A DNA stretch of 64,000 nt from Sphingobacterium bambusae (GCF_033955345.1 NZ_CP138332.1:4092001-4156000); one strand, 5' to 3'; positions 1-8,014 are shown, counted from the first letter of the stretch. The notes: a model not told the origin generated them from the sequence alone. Made by a program: numbers and translations.

Positions 1-118
1 AACTAGCCACGAGATGAGACTTCCTTATAGGGTCGTTGTAGATGACAACGTTGATAGGTCATAGGTGTAAAGGTTGAGAGACCAAAGCCGAGTGATACTA
101 ATAGCCCGAAGCTTTCCA
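1..118 (+). rRNA. rrl: 23S ribosomal RNA, 3' end (partial)
   Basis: The window opens inside a large-subunit rRNA gene. The stretch reading GTTGATAGGTCATAGGTGTA, followed by AGTGATACTAATAGCCCGAA, is the conserved 3' terminal domain of bacterial 23S rRNA. The exact 3' end is estimated from where conservation stops, shortly before an AT-rich spacer. The rest of the gene lies upstream of the window. Confidence 0.93.
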
Positions 119-261
119 CGCCGGTAGAACGTTGTTGTCTTCCTTCTTTTTCTTTCTTTCAATGCATGTCATTATGCAATTAAAAATTAAAATGTAAAAA
201 TTAAAAAGTCCTGTATGGTTTTTTACTTTTGAATTTTGACTTTTTACTTTGCAAAGATATT
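119..261 (+). other. 23S-5S rRNA spacer
   Basis: This is the short spacer between 23S and 5S rRNA. Its right half is extremely AT-rich. Runs of the type TTAAAAATTAAAA (about 178-207) face runs of the type TTTTTACTTTTGAATTTTGA (about 220-250), so the transcript could fold back on itself. Such a fold would suit processing of the rRNA precursor, but that role is inferred. No tRNA or gene is present here. Confidence 0.6.
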
Positions 262-371
262 CAGGTGCCTATATCGGCGGTGTCTACCTCTTCCCCATTC
301 CGAACAGAGAAGTCAAGCCCGCCAGAGCCGATGGTATTGCCGTAACAGGTGGGAGAGTAGGTCGGCGCCTA
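262..371 (+). rRNA. rrf: 5S ribosomal RNA
   Basis: The sequence has the 5S hallmarks CCCCATTCCGAACAGAGAAG and GGTGGGAGAGTAGGTCGG. The two ends, AGGTGCC near 263 and GGCGCCT near 364, pair to close the molecule. The length of about 110 nt is right for a bacterial 5S rRNA. Ends are placed from this terminal helix and may be off by a base or two. It follows the 23S gene in the usual order, so this is the tail of an rRNA operon. Confidence 0.95.
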
Positions 372-381
372 ATTTTAAACG

Positions 382-415
382 AGGCCCCTTCAGGAAACTG
401 GAGGGGCCTTTGTGT
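382..415 (+). terminator. Rho-independent terminator of the rRNA operon
   Basis: A 12-bp stem, AGGCCCCTTCAG with CTGGAGGGGCCT (one G-T pair), closes over the tetraloop GAAA and is followed by TTTGTGTTTT. It begins ten bases after the 5S rRNA and ends the rRNA transcript. Confidence 0.9.
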
Positions 416-458
416 TTTACCCACCTCAAAATACGCACTATCAGCTACCCTCTACGTA

Positions 459-818
459 CTACTTTTCTTTAACAAAAAGCGTCTTCAGGGAGCCTGCAAT
501 CCACTTTTTGGCATTTTCTGAGCTGCGAATGCTACGTAGCATTCGCTTATCGGCAAGAGAATACTTTCCTTTGATGGGCTTCAGAAACTCTTCTTCTCCT
601 GTTTTCTTCCTGTTGTAAGATGTTCGATTCTCTTCCGTGCCTGTTTTTTCCGTATCGGAGAATAACAGAATCTACTTGCGTAGCATCAGGTTTTGTTTGA
701 CGGATGTCTTTATAGCACCTTCATAGGCTTCATTTATTCATTTGTGCATCAAACGGACAAAGACGTGCTTCAATGTCGGGAAAACAGACTGCTGCGCGCC
801 GTTGGCGTTCTTCAGCAT
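459..818 (-). pseudogene. Decayed minus-strand reading frame, unrecognised
   Basis: Read on the minus strand from an ATG at 816-818, one frame continues for 120 codons to a stop at 459-461. It is broken only by two stops, at 738-740 and 672-674. The last 70 codons are fully open and look protein-like: charged, ending in KKWIAGSLKTLFVKEK. I do not recognise the family. The first of the two 20-bp palindromes (526-545) lies inside this frame and would encode RMLRSIR. It could be the remnant of a gene, or chance openness in non-coding DNA, so confidence is low. Confidence 0.3.
526..545. repeat. Perfect 20-bp palindrome, copy 1
   Basis: CGAATGCTACGTAGCATTCG is its own reverse complement. With flanking bases the palindrome here extends to 22 bp (525-546). 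The identical 20 bp recurs at 904-923. There is no T-run beside it, so it is not an ordinary terminator. Confidence 0.85.
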
Positions 819-903
819 TTCTTAGGAATGTTACAAAATGACTGTGACAACCTTTTGTTTTTGGAAGATACGTGTTTTTATAGTTAATTGTATTGTCGGC
901 TAA

Positions 904-923
904 CGAATGCTACGTAGCATTCG
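904..923. repeat. Perfect 20-bp palindrome, copy 2
   Basis: This is the same CGAATGCTACGTAGCATTCG as at 526-545, here extended to 24 bp of perfect dyad symmetry (902-925). It lies immediately before the 21-bp periodic tract. Its function is unknown. A protein-binding site, or a trace of a small mobile repeat, would fit. Confidence 0.85.
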
Positions 924-928
924 TTGGT

Positions 929-1222
929 TGAACTGCGGCGAGTCAAAGTTGATGTTCAAGTATTGTTCGTTGATTTTCAACCAAACGACATTGATATCCT
1001 ACAAAGCTATAATGATGTTCTAGAATGAAACACTGATGTTTGCTAACGAGACATTGATGTCTGTTGACCACGTATTGATGGATGAGAATGTGATTTTGAT
1101 ATCCATGCTTGGATTGTTGAAGTTCGACGGAACTTTGTTGATAATCCCGTTTGCTCTACCGTTGTTTGTAGATGATGCATTGTAGGTATGCATAGAAATG
1201 CCGATGGGTAATGAAAGCATTT
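929..1222. repeat. Degenerate 21-bp periodic tract
   Basis: The tetramer TGAT occurs at 950, 971, 992, 1013, 1034, 1055, 1076 and 1097: eight times at exactly 21-bp steps. TGAA follows at 1118, TGAT again at 1139, and CGAT at 1202, still in phase. TGAA at 929 extends the register upstream. The rest of each unit is only loosely conserved (often TGATGTT and a final ACAT). A 21-bp step equals seven codons. The plus strand gives heptads such as TLMFANE-TLMSVDH. The minus strand gives TDINVSL-ANISVSF. Both frames contain stops, so this is probably a decayed repeat-protein gene. Confidence 0.75.
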
Positions 1223-1362
1223 AGTACAATGGAATTGGGGAGGAGTAATGGAGTGGATTTTCATTGCTTGTTACCTTCTCCGTAATAATCTTGTGTGAAT
1301 CTTGATACTTATAGAAAAAAGCACGTTATTGCAGCCATTGACTACCCATAATCTATATTACT

Positions 1363-2838
1363 ATGAAACAACTATTTCTATGTCTCATCCTGTTTCAGTT
1401 ATCGGCACTATGCTTTGCGCAACGTCTTCCAGCAGCAGATAGTGCCGTTATTACGAAACATCAACTTACAGCCAACGGGCAGCGTTTTTCCTATACGGCT
1501 GAAGCCGGTACACAACCCGTTTGGGATGATAAGGGAAAGGTGCTTGCTACGGTGCAGTATACCTATTATACGCGTGATAATGTCGTTGACCTAGCACGGA
1601 GGCCACTGCTTATCTCCTTTAATGGTGGGCCAGGATCAGCATCGGTTTGGATGGAACTTGCGTATACAGGGCCGAAACTACTTAATATTGACGATGAAGG
1701 CTATCCCTTGCAACCCTATGGTGTAAAAGATAATCCACATTCGGTATTGGATCTTGCAGATATTGTTTATGTAAACCCCGTGAATACGGGATATTCGCGT
1801 ATTTTAGATGAGAAAGCTGATCGCTCGACATTTTTTGGAACCAATGCGGATATCCGCTATCTCGCTGAATGGTTGAATACCTTCGTGACTAGACACAATC
1901 GCTGGAGCTCGCCCAAGTACCTTATCGGTGAGAGCTATGGCACCACGCGGGTATCGGGTTTAGCGCTGGAATTACAAAATGCACAGTGGATGTATCTCAA
2001 CGGTGTGATGCTAGTTTCACCAACAGAATTGGGTATTGCTCGCGAGGGCGCTGTAGAGAAAGCCTTGCGCTTACCTTATTTTGCGGCAACGGCTTGGTAC
2101 CACAAGAAGCTGTCGGCCGACTTGCAAGGGCGCTCTTTGGAGAGTCTATTGGAGGAAGTAGAGAAGTATACCTTAGACATCCTTTTGCCCGCCATAGCCC
2201 GTGGCTATTCGATATCTGCGGCCGACAAAGAACGGATTGTACAGCAAATGGCAGCATATAGCGCGCTACCCGTAAATGTGGTTAGGCAGAACAATTTGGA
2301 TATCTCGACATCCTTGTTTTGGAAAGAGTTAAGACGTAATGATGGATTCACGATCGGAAGGTTAGATTCCCGCTATCTCGGTATTGACATGCGGGAAGCG
2401 GGTGAGCGGCCTGATTACAACGCCGAGCTGACCTCTTGGCTACATTCTTTTACACCAGCCATCAATTATTATTTCTGGAACGAGTTAAACTATAAAACCG
2501 ATGTGAAATATAACATGTTCGGCTCCGTGCATCCTTGGGATAGTACTAACGATAGAACAGGTTTCAACCTGCGCCAAGCCATGGCTGCCAATCCTTACCT
2601 GCAGCTGATGGTACAATCTGGATATTTTGATGGTGCAACGGACTATTTTAACGCGAAGTATAATATGTGGCAGATGGATCCGTCGGGTAAGTTGGCCGCT
2701 AGAATGCGATTCAAAGCGTATAAAAGCGGGCATATGATGTATCTACGGAAAGATGATCTCATTCAGGCGACGAACGATATCCGACAGTTTATAACAGATT
2801 CCTTGCCGAAAGACAATCAAGCTGCAAAGTACGAGTAG
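1363..2838 (+). CDS. Secreted S10-family serine carboxypeptidase-like protein
   Basis: A 491-residue exported hydrolase of peptidase family S10 (alpha/beta-hydrolase fold). Residues 1-19 form a signal peptide ending in CFAQ. The oxyanion-hole segment FNGGPGSAS is at about 86-94. The nucleophile elbow GESYG places the catalytic serine at 191. SGYFDG gives the likely aspartate at about 423, and SGHMMY the histidine at about 457, so the triad is complete. Bacterial members are annotated as carboxypeptidases, but their substrates are mostly untested; release of C-terminal residues in the periplasm is the family-based expectation. It is a single gene, converging on the S15 peptidase gene with a shared terminator between them. 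Confidence 0.9.
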   Translation: MKQLFLCLILFQLSALCFAQRLPAADSAVITKHQLTANGQRFSYTAEAGTQPVWDDKGKVLATVQYTYYTRDNVVDLARRPLLISFNGGPGSASVWMELAYTGPKLLNIDDEGYPLQPYGVKDNPHSVLDLADIVYVNPVNTGYSRILDEKADRSTFFGTNADIRYLAEWLNTFVTRHNRWSSPKYLIGESYGTTRVSGLALELQNAQWMYLNGVMLVSPTELGIAREGAVEKALRLPYFAATAWYHKKLSADLQGRSLESLLEEVEKYTLDILLPAIARGYSISAADKERIVQQMAAYSALPVNVVRQNNLDISTSLFWKELRRNDGFTIGRLDSRYLGIDMREAGERPDYNAELTSWLHSFTPAINYYFWNELNYKTDVKYNMFGSVHPWDSTNDRTGFNLRQAMAANPYLQLMVQSGYFDGATDYFNAKYNMWQMDPSGKLAARMRFKAYKSGHMMYLRKDDLIQATNDIRQFITDSLPKDNQAAKYE

Positions 2839-2851
2839 TGAATCGGAAAGA

Positions 2852-2902
2852 AAAGGAGGCTGTCGGATACGATTTCAATAATCGTATCCGACAGCCTCCT
2901 TT
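2852..2902. terminator. Bidirectional terminator with a 22-bp perfect stem
   Basis: AAAGGAGGCTGTCGGATACG and the following AT form the left arm (2852-2873). Seven loop bases follow, then an exact complementary arm (2881-2902). The A-rich left end and T-rich right end suit termination of both convergent peptidase genes. The stem is unusually long. Confidence 0.88.
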
Positions 2903-2914
2903 ATTTGATTGGCA

Positions 2915-4777
2915 CTAGTCGATTACCTCAAAGGATATCCGGCTTGGTGCATCTTTGGAAAAATAGAGTTGATGCTGGTTTTTAATGAAGTCCTTGGCTT
3001 CTGCTTTGTAGATATCCATAAACTGATTCGGATTTCTATCTACCAATGGGAACCAAGAGTGTTGAATCTGTACCATCAACTTGTGACCTTTCTTGAACGT
3101 ATGTGCCACATCGGGCAATTGAACGTTAACAACCGTCTTTTCATTGGGAACAAAGGCTTTCGGATCGCTGTAGCTATCCCGAAACTTACCCCGAAGCACC
3201 TCGCCGCGTACCATCATCTGGTAGTTCTGCATCACGGCTTTCTCGTCGCGTGCTGAGGTGACGCTGGCGCTGTCTGGATAAACATCGATCAGTTTAACGA
3301 CAAAGTCGGCGTCTGTACCGCTCATGGAAACCGTCAGTGCGGCCGATACTGGTCCGACAACGGTTAAATCTTCCTGCAACACATCTGTCTCAAATACAAC
3401 AACATCAGGCCGATTGGCGACGAAACGTTGATCGGCAACCATATATTCGCGCGTCCGATCCGTTATGATGCCCTCTTGAAAGGGGACAGGCTTATTCGGA
3501 TCGCTGCTGTAGCTGATGTGGTCTTCCGTAGTCGCTCCTTTATCCGTAGTGAGTTTGCCGGTTGAGGTAAGAAATAAAGTTTGTGCACGTCCTTCTTTAG
3601 GCGGCCACTGCTGAAATGTTTTCCAGCGATTGGAGCCTGTAATATACAGTGTCGCTTCCGCGGGATTGAAATTTCCTTTACCTTTCAGGTGGTACTCAAA
3701 GAATGGTAGTTCGATTTCTTTTTGGTAATATAGGCTTGTTTTCTCCCCAAAACGGATGTCTCCAAAATAGTCGCCCTCTGCACGCACCCAACCGCCATGA
3801 TACCAAGGCCCTGCTACAAGTACACTATTATTCTTCGGACTACGTTTTTCAATCATCTTATAGGTTTCGAAAGCACCATAGGTATCCTCCGCATCAAATA
3901 GACCGCCTACAACGAGGACGGCAGGCTTCACAGATCCCAAATGTTCGGTAACTGTTCGGCTGATCCAGAAGCTATCACGAACGCTGTGTTTTGCCAAATC
4001 GTCCCAAAATTTAACGGTATGGTCTAAGTACTTAGATTTCAAACCCGATAGGCTGGGGTTGTCTAGAAAAAAGCGGTAATAGTCTTTCGTCGGCAATTGA
4101 AATCCTTTTGGACCGTCAGCATTGGTTATGGGCTTGGGACGAGGAGCATCAAAGCTGTACATAAAACGGAAGGCATCCATCAGAAACAAGGCGCCTCCAT
4201 GGTGGAAATCGTCACCGATGAACCAGTCCGTCACGGGAGCCTGTGGCGATACTGCTTTCAAGGCGGGATGGCTACCAATAAGTGCCGCGGTAGAATAAAA
4301 GCCTGGATAGGAGATGCCATACATGCCCACCTTGCCGTTATTATTCTTTACGTTTTTGACGAGCCAGTCGATGGTATCGTAGGTGTCCGTACTCTCGTCG
4401 ATCTTTTGTCCGTTTGCTTTGGACCGCGTTGGGCGGATGTTTTCATAGGTGCCTTCGCTCATCCATCGTCCGCGGACATCCTGATACACGAAAATGTAAC
4501 CGGCTTTAGTCATCTCGGGGAAGTTGCCTAAATAGCTTTTAACCGAACCTTCGCCGTAGGGCGCAACGGTGTAGGGCGTTCTATTCAGCATGATTGGAAA
4601 CTTTTCGCCAGTTTCTTTAGGAATATAGATCGATGTAAACAAGCGAACACCATCGCGCATGGTAATGTACTGTTCGATTTTATTGTAATGGGCTTTAACA
4701 TACTCCTCATTGATATCCTGTGCATGGCTGCACAGGCATAAAAGAGCAAAAAGGAGCGTAAGAATTTGTCTATTCAT
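2915..4777 (-). CDS. Secreted S15 (X-Pro dipeptidyl-peptidase/CocE-NonD) family hydrolase
   Basis: A 620-residue exported hydrolase. The signal peptide is residues 1-19, ending CSHAQ. The N-terminal part is the peptidase S15 alpha/beta-hydrolase domain: YQDVRGRWMSEG near 98-109 is typical of the family, and GISYPG gives the nucleophile serine at about 156. GLFDAED and GPWYHGGW carry the likely aspartate and histidine. The C-terminal ~230 residues, with VGPVSAALTVSMSGTDADF, are the jelly-roll domain (PF08530 type). Family members cleave X-Pro dipeptides, acylated beta-lactams or esters, so the substrate cannot be named from sequence. It is monocistronic and converges on the S10 gene. Confidence 0.9.
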   Translation of the reverse strand: MNRQILTLLFALLCLCSHAQDINEEYVKAHYNKIEQYITMRDGVRLFTSIYIPKETGEKFPIMLNRTPYTVAPYGEGSVKSYLGNFPEMTKAGYIFVYQDVRGRWMSEGTYENIRPTRSKANGQKIDESTDTYDTIDWLVKNVKNNNGKVGMYGISYPGFYSTAALIGSHPALKAVSPQAPVTDWFIGDDFHHGGALFLMDAFRFMYSFDAPRPKPITNADGPKGFQLPTKDYYRFFLDNPSLSGLKSKYLDHTVKFWDDLAKHSVRDSFWISRTVTEHLGSVKPAVLVVGGLFDAEDTYGAFETYKMIEKRSPKNNSVLVAGPWYHGGWVRAEGDYFGDIRFGEKTSLYYQKEIELPFFEYHLKGKGNFNPAEATLYITGSNRWKTFQQWPPKEGRAQTLFLTSTGKLTTDKGATTEDHISYSSDPNKPVPFQEGIITDRTREYMVADQRFVANRPDVVVFETDVLQEDLTVVGPVSAALTVSMSGTDADFVVKLIDVYPDSASVTSARDEKAVMQNYQMMVRGEVLRGKFRDSYSDPKAFVPNEKTVVNVQLPDVAHTFKKGHKLMVQIQHSWFPLVDRNPNQFMDIYKAEAKDFIKNQHQLYFSKDAPSRISFEVID

Positions 4778-4909
4778 ATCGGTAAATTTGCTTTAGTCTA
4801 ACTAGCCCTGAAATTAAGCAAATACTTTGGAAGCTCAATTGATCTATTTTGTAAAAAAAAGGTGAATTTAGATGTAATGTTTTACCTGATTAAGTTGTCT
4901 TCCTATTAA

Positions 4910-5431
4910 ATGAGCCAAATGAATCAAGATATCTTCAAAAAAACGGTGTTTGTCTTCAAAGACAAGATGTATCGCTTTGCGAAGAGTTTGCTTGTCGATA
5001 CGGACGATGCCTACGATCTGGTGCAGGAGGTAATGATGAAGCTTTGGCAGATGCGGGAAGAGCTTATGGCCATAGCGAACAAGGAAGCCTTTGCCATGCG
5101 TTGTGTGCGCAATGAGGCGATGAACAGGTTGAAGCATGCAAAGGTGGTGCAACTGCACCAACATACCTTGACGGAAGGTGTCGTTGCGGAACACTACCCC
5201 GCAATGACGAAGGAATTGATCCAACGTTTGATTGCGGCATTACCGGAGAAACAAAAAATGGTGATGCACCTTCGCGATATTGAAGAATATGAGATCGCTG
5301 AAATTTGTGAAACGCTGGATTTAGAGGAGTCTGCTGTAAGGGTTAACTTGACACGTGCCCGGCAAAGGATTAAAGGACAACTGCAAAAGATTTTTGACTA
5401 TGAAAAAAGACAGATCAACGGAAATGGATAA
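4910..5431 (+). CDS. ECF-type RNA polymerase sigma factor
   Basis: A 173-residue sigma-70 family factor of the extracytoplasmic-function class. Region 2 is at about 10-75 (DTDDAYDLVQEVMMKLWQMR) and region 4 at about 110-165 (LPEKQKMVMHLRDIEEYEIA, then the helix ESAVRVNLTRARQRIKGQL). It should direct RNA polymerase to its own regulon, held inactive by the next gene's membrane protein until a signal arrives. Start at 4910 (MSQMNQ) is chosen; a second ATG three codons on is equally possible. It overlaps the downstream gene by 8 bp or more, which suggests translational coupling. Confidence 0.93.
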   Translation: MSQMNQDIFKKTVFVFKDKMYRFAKSLLVDTDDAYDLVQEVMMKLWQMREELMAIANKEAFAMRCVRNEAMNRLKHAKVVQLHQHTLTEGVVAEHYPAMTKELIQRLIAALPEKQKMVMHLRDIEEYEIAEICETLDLEESAVRVNLTRARQRIKGQLQKIFDYEKRQINGNG

Positions 5432-6044
5432 GAAATATTGGGAAGGGATTTCGTCTTTGAACGAAGAGCGATCCCTAAAGAGCGAATCCGATAATCCCTA
5501 TTTCGAGGAGTTGGATAAGCTGGCTAAATCGGAGATGGATTGGGAGTTTGATGATTTTATCGCGATGGAGGCAAGTGAGGTGGAGCAAGCGCGCACGGAT
5601 TACTCTAGCAGGCCGCGTCGATTGAAAATTTGGATTGGCGTTGTGGCAGCTGCGAGTATACTTGTTGCGGGATTTCTATTCCTCCGCACCCAAGATAGTA
5701 ATGTGGATGTCTTTGAGCGGGCGACGTTTGCCAAGGTAACCTTGTCGCCTGCCGATCTCAAGGATACGTCGGCTATCGAGGAGAAAAAGCCCAGCTATGT
5801 TGTGGTCAACCGGTATTCGCCGTCTAGCAAGAAGCAACAGACCAAGCGATCTGTGGAGGATGAGTCAACGTCAGTATTGGGAATTCCCGAAGAAGAGGCT
5901 TACGTGATTGTGAATGGTAAGCCGATTTATGATGAAAAAGAAGCCGAGGAAATTGTATTAGCCTCGCTGAAGATAATGACGACCAACCTGCAGGAAGGTA
6001 AAAATGCCTTGGACAAAGTCAGATATATCCAAGTGGAATTGTAA
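5424..6044 (+). CDS. Predicted membrane anti-sigma factor partner of the ECF sigma factor
   Basis: A 206-residue protein starting MDKKYWEGISSLNEERSLK. One transmembrane helix is visible (IWIGVVAAASILVAGFLFL, about 74-92). Before it is an acidic cytoplasmic segment, which would be the sigma-binding part; after it lies a periplasmic tail. YWEG followed by SLNEE is common in Bacteroidota anti-sigma-like proteins. No zinc-binding anti-sigma motif is visible, so the role is inferred from topology and position. An ATG at 5400 (MKKDRST) is in frame and could be the start; the chosen one overlaps the sigma stop by 8 bp. Confidence 0.7.
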   Translation: MDKKYWEGISSLNEERSLKSESDNPYFEELDKLAKSEMDWEFDDFIAMEASEVEQARTDYSSRPRRLKIWIGVVAAASILVAGFLFLRTQDSNVDVFERATFAKVTLSPADLKDTSAIEEKKPSYVVVNRYSPSSKKQQTKRSVEDESTSVLGIPEEEAYVIVNGKPIYDEKEAEEIVLASLKIMTTNLQEGKNALDKVRYIQVEL

Positions 6045-6063
6045 ACGTAAAATTATACACATT

Positions 6064-6534
6064 ATGAAGACTATATTATCAGTTGTGATGCTCCTATGGG
6101 TATCACTCGCGGGAGCACAGGTATCGAAACTCGATAAGATTTTCGATACGTATCAGGAAGCAAAAGGAGTAACTTCTATAAAAATCGGTAAGCCCATGTT
6201 CAGTATGATCCAAAAGCTGAACATCGGCGAAGACGAGATGGGGCAGATCAAGCCACTGTTAACGAAGATCAACTCGATAAAAATGTTGATCGTCGAAAAT
6301 GATAGCTTAAAGATTAAGGACGAGGTAAAATCTGCCTTTTCAAATATTCATTACGAGGAATTGATGGCGATACATAGCGATGGAAGCCGAATTAAGTTTT
6401 TGGCGGAGAGTACCGCAGGTGATGTCTTGAACAATCTGTTACTGGATATCTCTGCGGATGGTAGCACCATTTTCATGATCTTGGACGGCCGCATCAGCTA
6501 TGCTGATATTGATAAACTCGTAAACGAAAAATAG
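6064..6534 (+). CDS. DUF4252 family exported protein
   Basis: A 156-residue protein with a signal peptide (MKTILSVVMLLWVSLAGAQ). The mature part has the pattern of DUF4252 proteins: a helical start, a central I-K-M-L-I strand, then SDGSRIKFLAES and a closing segment on self-regulation-like repeats (ISADGSTIFMILDGRI). The biochemical role of DUF4252 is unknown. It starts 20 bp after the anti-sigma gene and is followed 2 bp on by a second DUF4252 gene. That arrangement is common in Bacteroidota and suggests a role in the signal or output of this ECF switch. Confidence 0.8.
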   Translation: MKTILSVVMLLWVSLAGAQVSKLDKIFDTYQEAKGVTSIKIGKPMFSMIQKLNIGEDEMGQIKPLLTKINSIKMLIVENDSLKIKDEVKSAFSNIHYEELMAIHSDGSRIKFLAESTAGDVLNNLLLDISADGSTIFMILDGRISYADIDKLVNEK

Positions 6535-6536
6535 CC

Positions 6537-7046
6537 ATGGTAAAGATCTATCAACTTACATTTTGTGTTATCGTCATTATGATGATGCAGTCCTGCTACA
6601 TCAAGCAGCGTTCTAACATGAGCTTTGTGGATCGTTCGGTTGCCGGGCGAGAGGCTGAAATTGTATCGATTAAGATGCCTATGTTTTTAGTCAAGCCATT
6701 TCTGAAGAAAGAACTGCAGGAGGAAGATGACGAAATGTTACGCTTAGCGATGAGGAAAATCAAGAGCGTGAAGCTAACGACCTTATCGAATGCCCGAAAT
6801 AGCGATCGTATCCAAGAAAATTATAAGCAGTTCTTGCGCGACGAGCAGATGGAAGAATACGCGAGTATCATCAGCGATGGAGACCGTATCACGATCAATG
6901 CGCAAACCAAAAAAGACAAAATTAAAAAATTGATGCTGGGTGTTTCTTCACAAGAGGGCGAGCATGTATTTATTGAAGTGAAGGGTAATTTTTCTATGGA
7001 TGATATCGCTCATGCCCTTAATTCTTACGAGAAGAAGAATAAGTAG
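6537..7046 (+). CDS. DUF4252 family lipoprotein
   Basis: A 169-residue protein and paralogue of the preceding gene. Its N-terminus, TFCVIVIMMMQSC, ends in a lipobox with cysteine at about 20, so it should be a lipoprotein. The body keeps the DUF4252 pattern: IKSVKLTTLS, then ISDGDRITINAQTKKDKIKK and GEHVFIEVKGNFSMDDIA. Function is unknown. It is the last gene of the sigma/anti-sigma operon, and a terminator follows at 7088. Confidence 0.8.
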   Translation: MVKIYQLTFCVIVIMMMQSCYIKQRSNMSFVDRSVAGREAEIVSIKMPMFLVKPFLKKELQEEDDEMLRLAMRKIKSVKLTTLSNARNSDRIQENYKQFLRDEQMEEYASIISDGDRITINAQTKKDKIKKLMLGVSSQEGEHVFIEVKGNFSMDDIAHALNSYEKKNK

Positions 7047-7087
7047 GCCTTAAGTAGTGCATTACCGTTCATGCTGTCTGCAAAAGT

Positions 7088-7119
7088 AAAAAGCTCGAAA
7101 TGTTGATTTCGAGCTTTTT
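7088..7119. terminator. Bidirectional terminator
   Basis: AAAAAGCTCGAAA (7088-7100) pairs with TTTCGAGCTTTTT (7107-7119) over the loop TGTTGA. T-runs are present on both strands. It separates the DUF4252 operon from sucD, which converges from the right. Confidence 0.9.
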
Positions 7120-7141
7120 TTATAGGGGTTAATACGTAACC

Positions 7142-8014
7142 TTATTTCGCTAGTTCTTCTGCGATTGCAGCACCAATTTCTGCTGGTGATTCTACAACAC
7201 GGATACCGCACTCACGCATGATTTTCATTTTAGCAGCAGCTGTATCATCAGCACCACCAACGATAGCTCCTGCGTGGCCCATACGACGTCCCGGAGGCGC
7301 TGTTTGACCGGCAATGAAACCAACTACTGGTTTTGTTCCAAATTCTTTGATCCAGTTGGCCGCTTCCGCTTCCATACCACCACCGATCTCACCAATCATG
7401 ATGATACCTTCTGTTTCTGGATCATTCATTAATAATTCTACAGCCTCTTTGGTTGTCGTTCCGATGATCGGGTCACCACCGATACCGATAGCTGTCGTGA
7501 TACCTAAGCCTGCTTTCACAGTTTGATCCACCGCTTCATAAGTTAATGTTCCCGATTTAGAAACAATACCTACTTTACCTTTCTTGAAGATGAAACCTGG
7601 CATAATACCAATCTTCGCTTCTTCAGCAGTGATGATACCAGGACAGTTAGGACCGATTAAACGAGATTTTTTGTCACTCAAGTAAGATTTTACTTGAATC
7701 ATATCTTTAGTAGGGATACCTTCTGTAATACAAACGATTACTTCGATTCCTGATTGTGCAGCTTCCATGATCGCATCAGCAGCAAATGCAGGTGGAACGA
7801 AAATTATGGAAACGTTAGCGCCAGTTGCTTCTACGGCATCTTGTACCGAGTTGAATACCGGACGGTCAAGGTGTGATTGTCCACCTTTTCCAGGCGTAAC
7901 ACCACCGACAACGTTTGTTCCGTACTCAATCATTTGAGAAGCGTGATAAGTACCTTCATTTCCGGTAAAACCTTGTACGATTACCTTTGAATCTTTATTT
8001 ACTAATACACTCAT
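7142..8014 (-). CDS. sucD: Succinate-CoA ligase (ADP-forming), alpha subunit
   Basis: A 290-residue subunit that, with SucB-type SucC, interconverts succinyl-CoA and succinate with ATP/GTP formation in the TCA cycle. The CoA-binding domain starts MSVLVNKDSKVIVQGFTGNE. GPNCPGII is typical, and GHAGAIVGG carries the active-site histidine that is phosphorylated. Length matches the family (about 290). The frame stays open further upstream, but the extension has no family similarity, and a good promoter lies inside it (8036-8066), so the start is set at 8014. The beta subunit gene is not in this window. Confidence 0.96.
   Translation of the reverse strand: MSVLVNKDSKVIVQGFTGNEGTYHASQMIEYGTNVVGGVTPGKGGQSHLDRPVFNSVQDAVEATGANVSIIFVPPAFAADAIMEAAQSGIEVIVCITEGIPTKDMIQVKSYLSDKKSRLIGPNCPGIITAEEAKIGIMPGFIFKKGKVGIVSKSGTLTYEAVDQTVKAGLGITTAIGIGGDPIIGTTTKEAVELLMNDPETEGIIMIGEIGGGMEAEAANWIKEFGTKPVVGFIAGQTAPPGRRMGHAGAIVGGADDTAAAKMKIMRECGIRVVESPAEIGAAIAEELAK

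Noticed and set aside
236..618. Three short overlapping open frames across the 5S rRNA and just behind it
   Set aside because: They lie on or next to rRNA and a terminator, have no start signals or protein-like content, and two overlap the 5S gene itself.
950..1142. A CRISPR array, because of the regular spacing
   Set aside because: The period is 21 bp with only a tetramer conserved. A CRISPR needs near-identical repeats of about 24-47 bp and unrelated spacers, and no cas gene is near.
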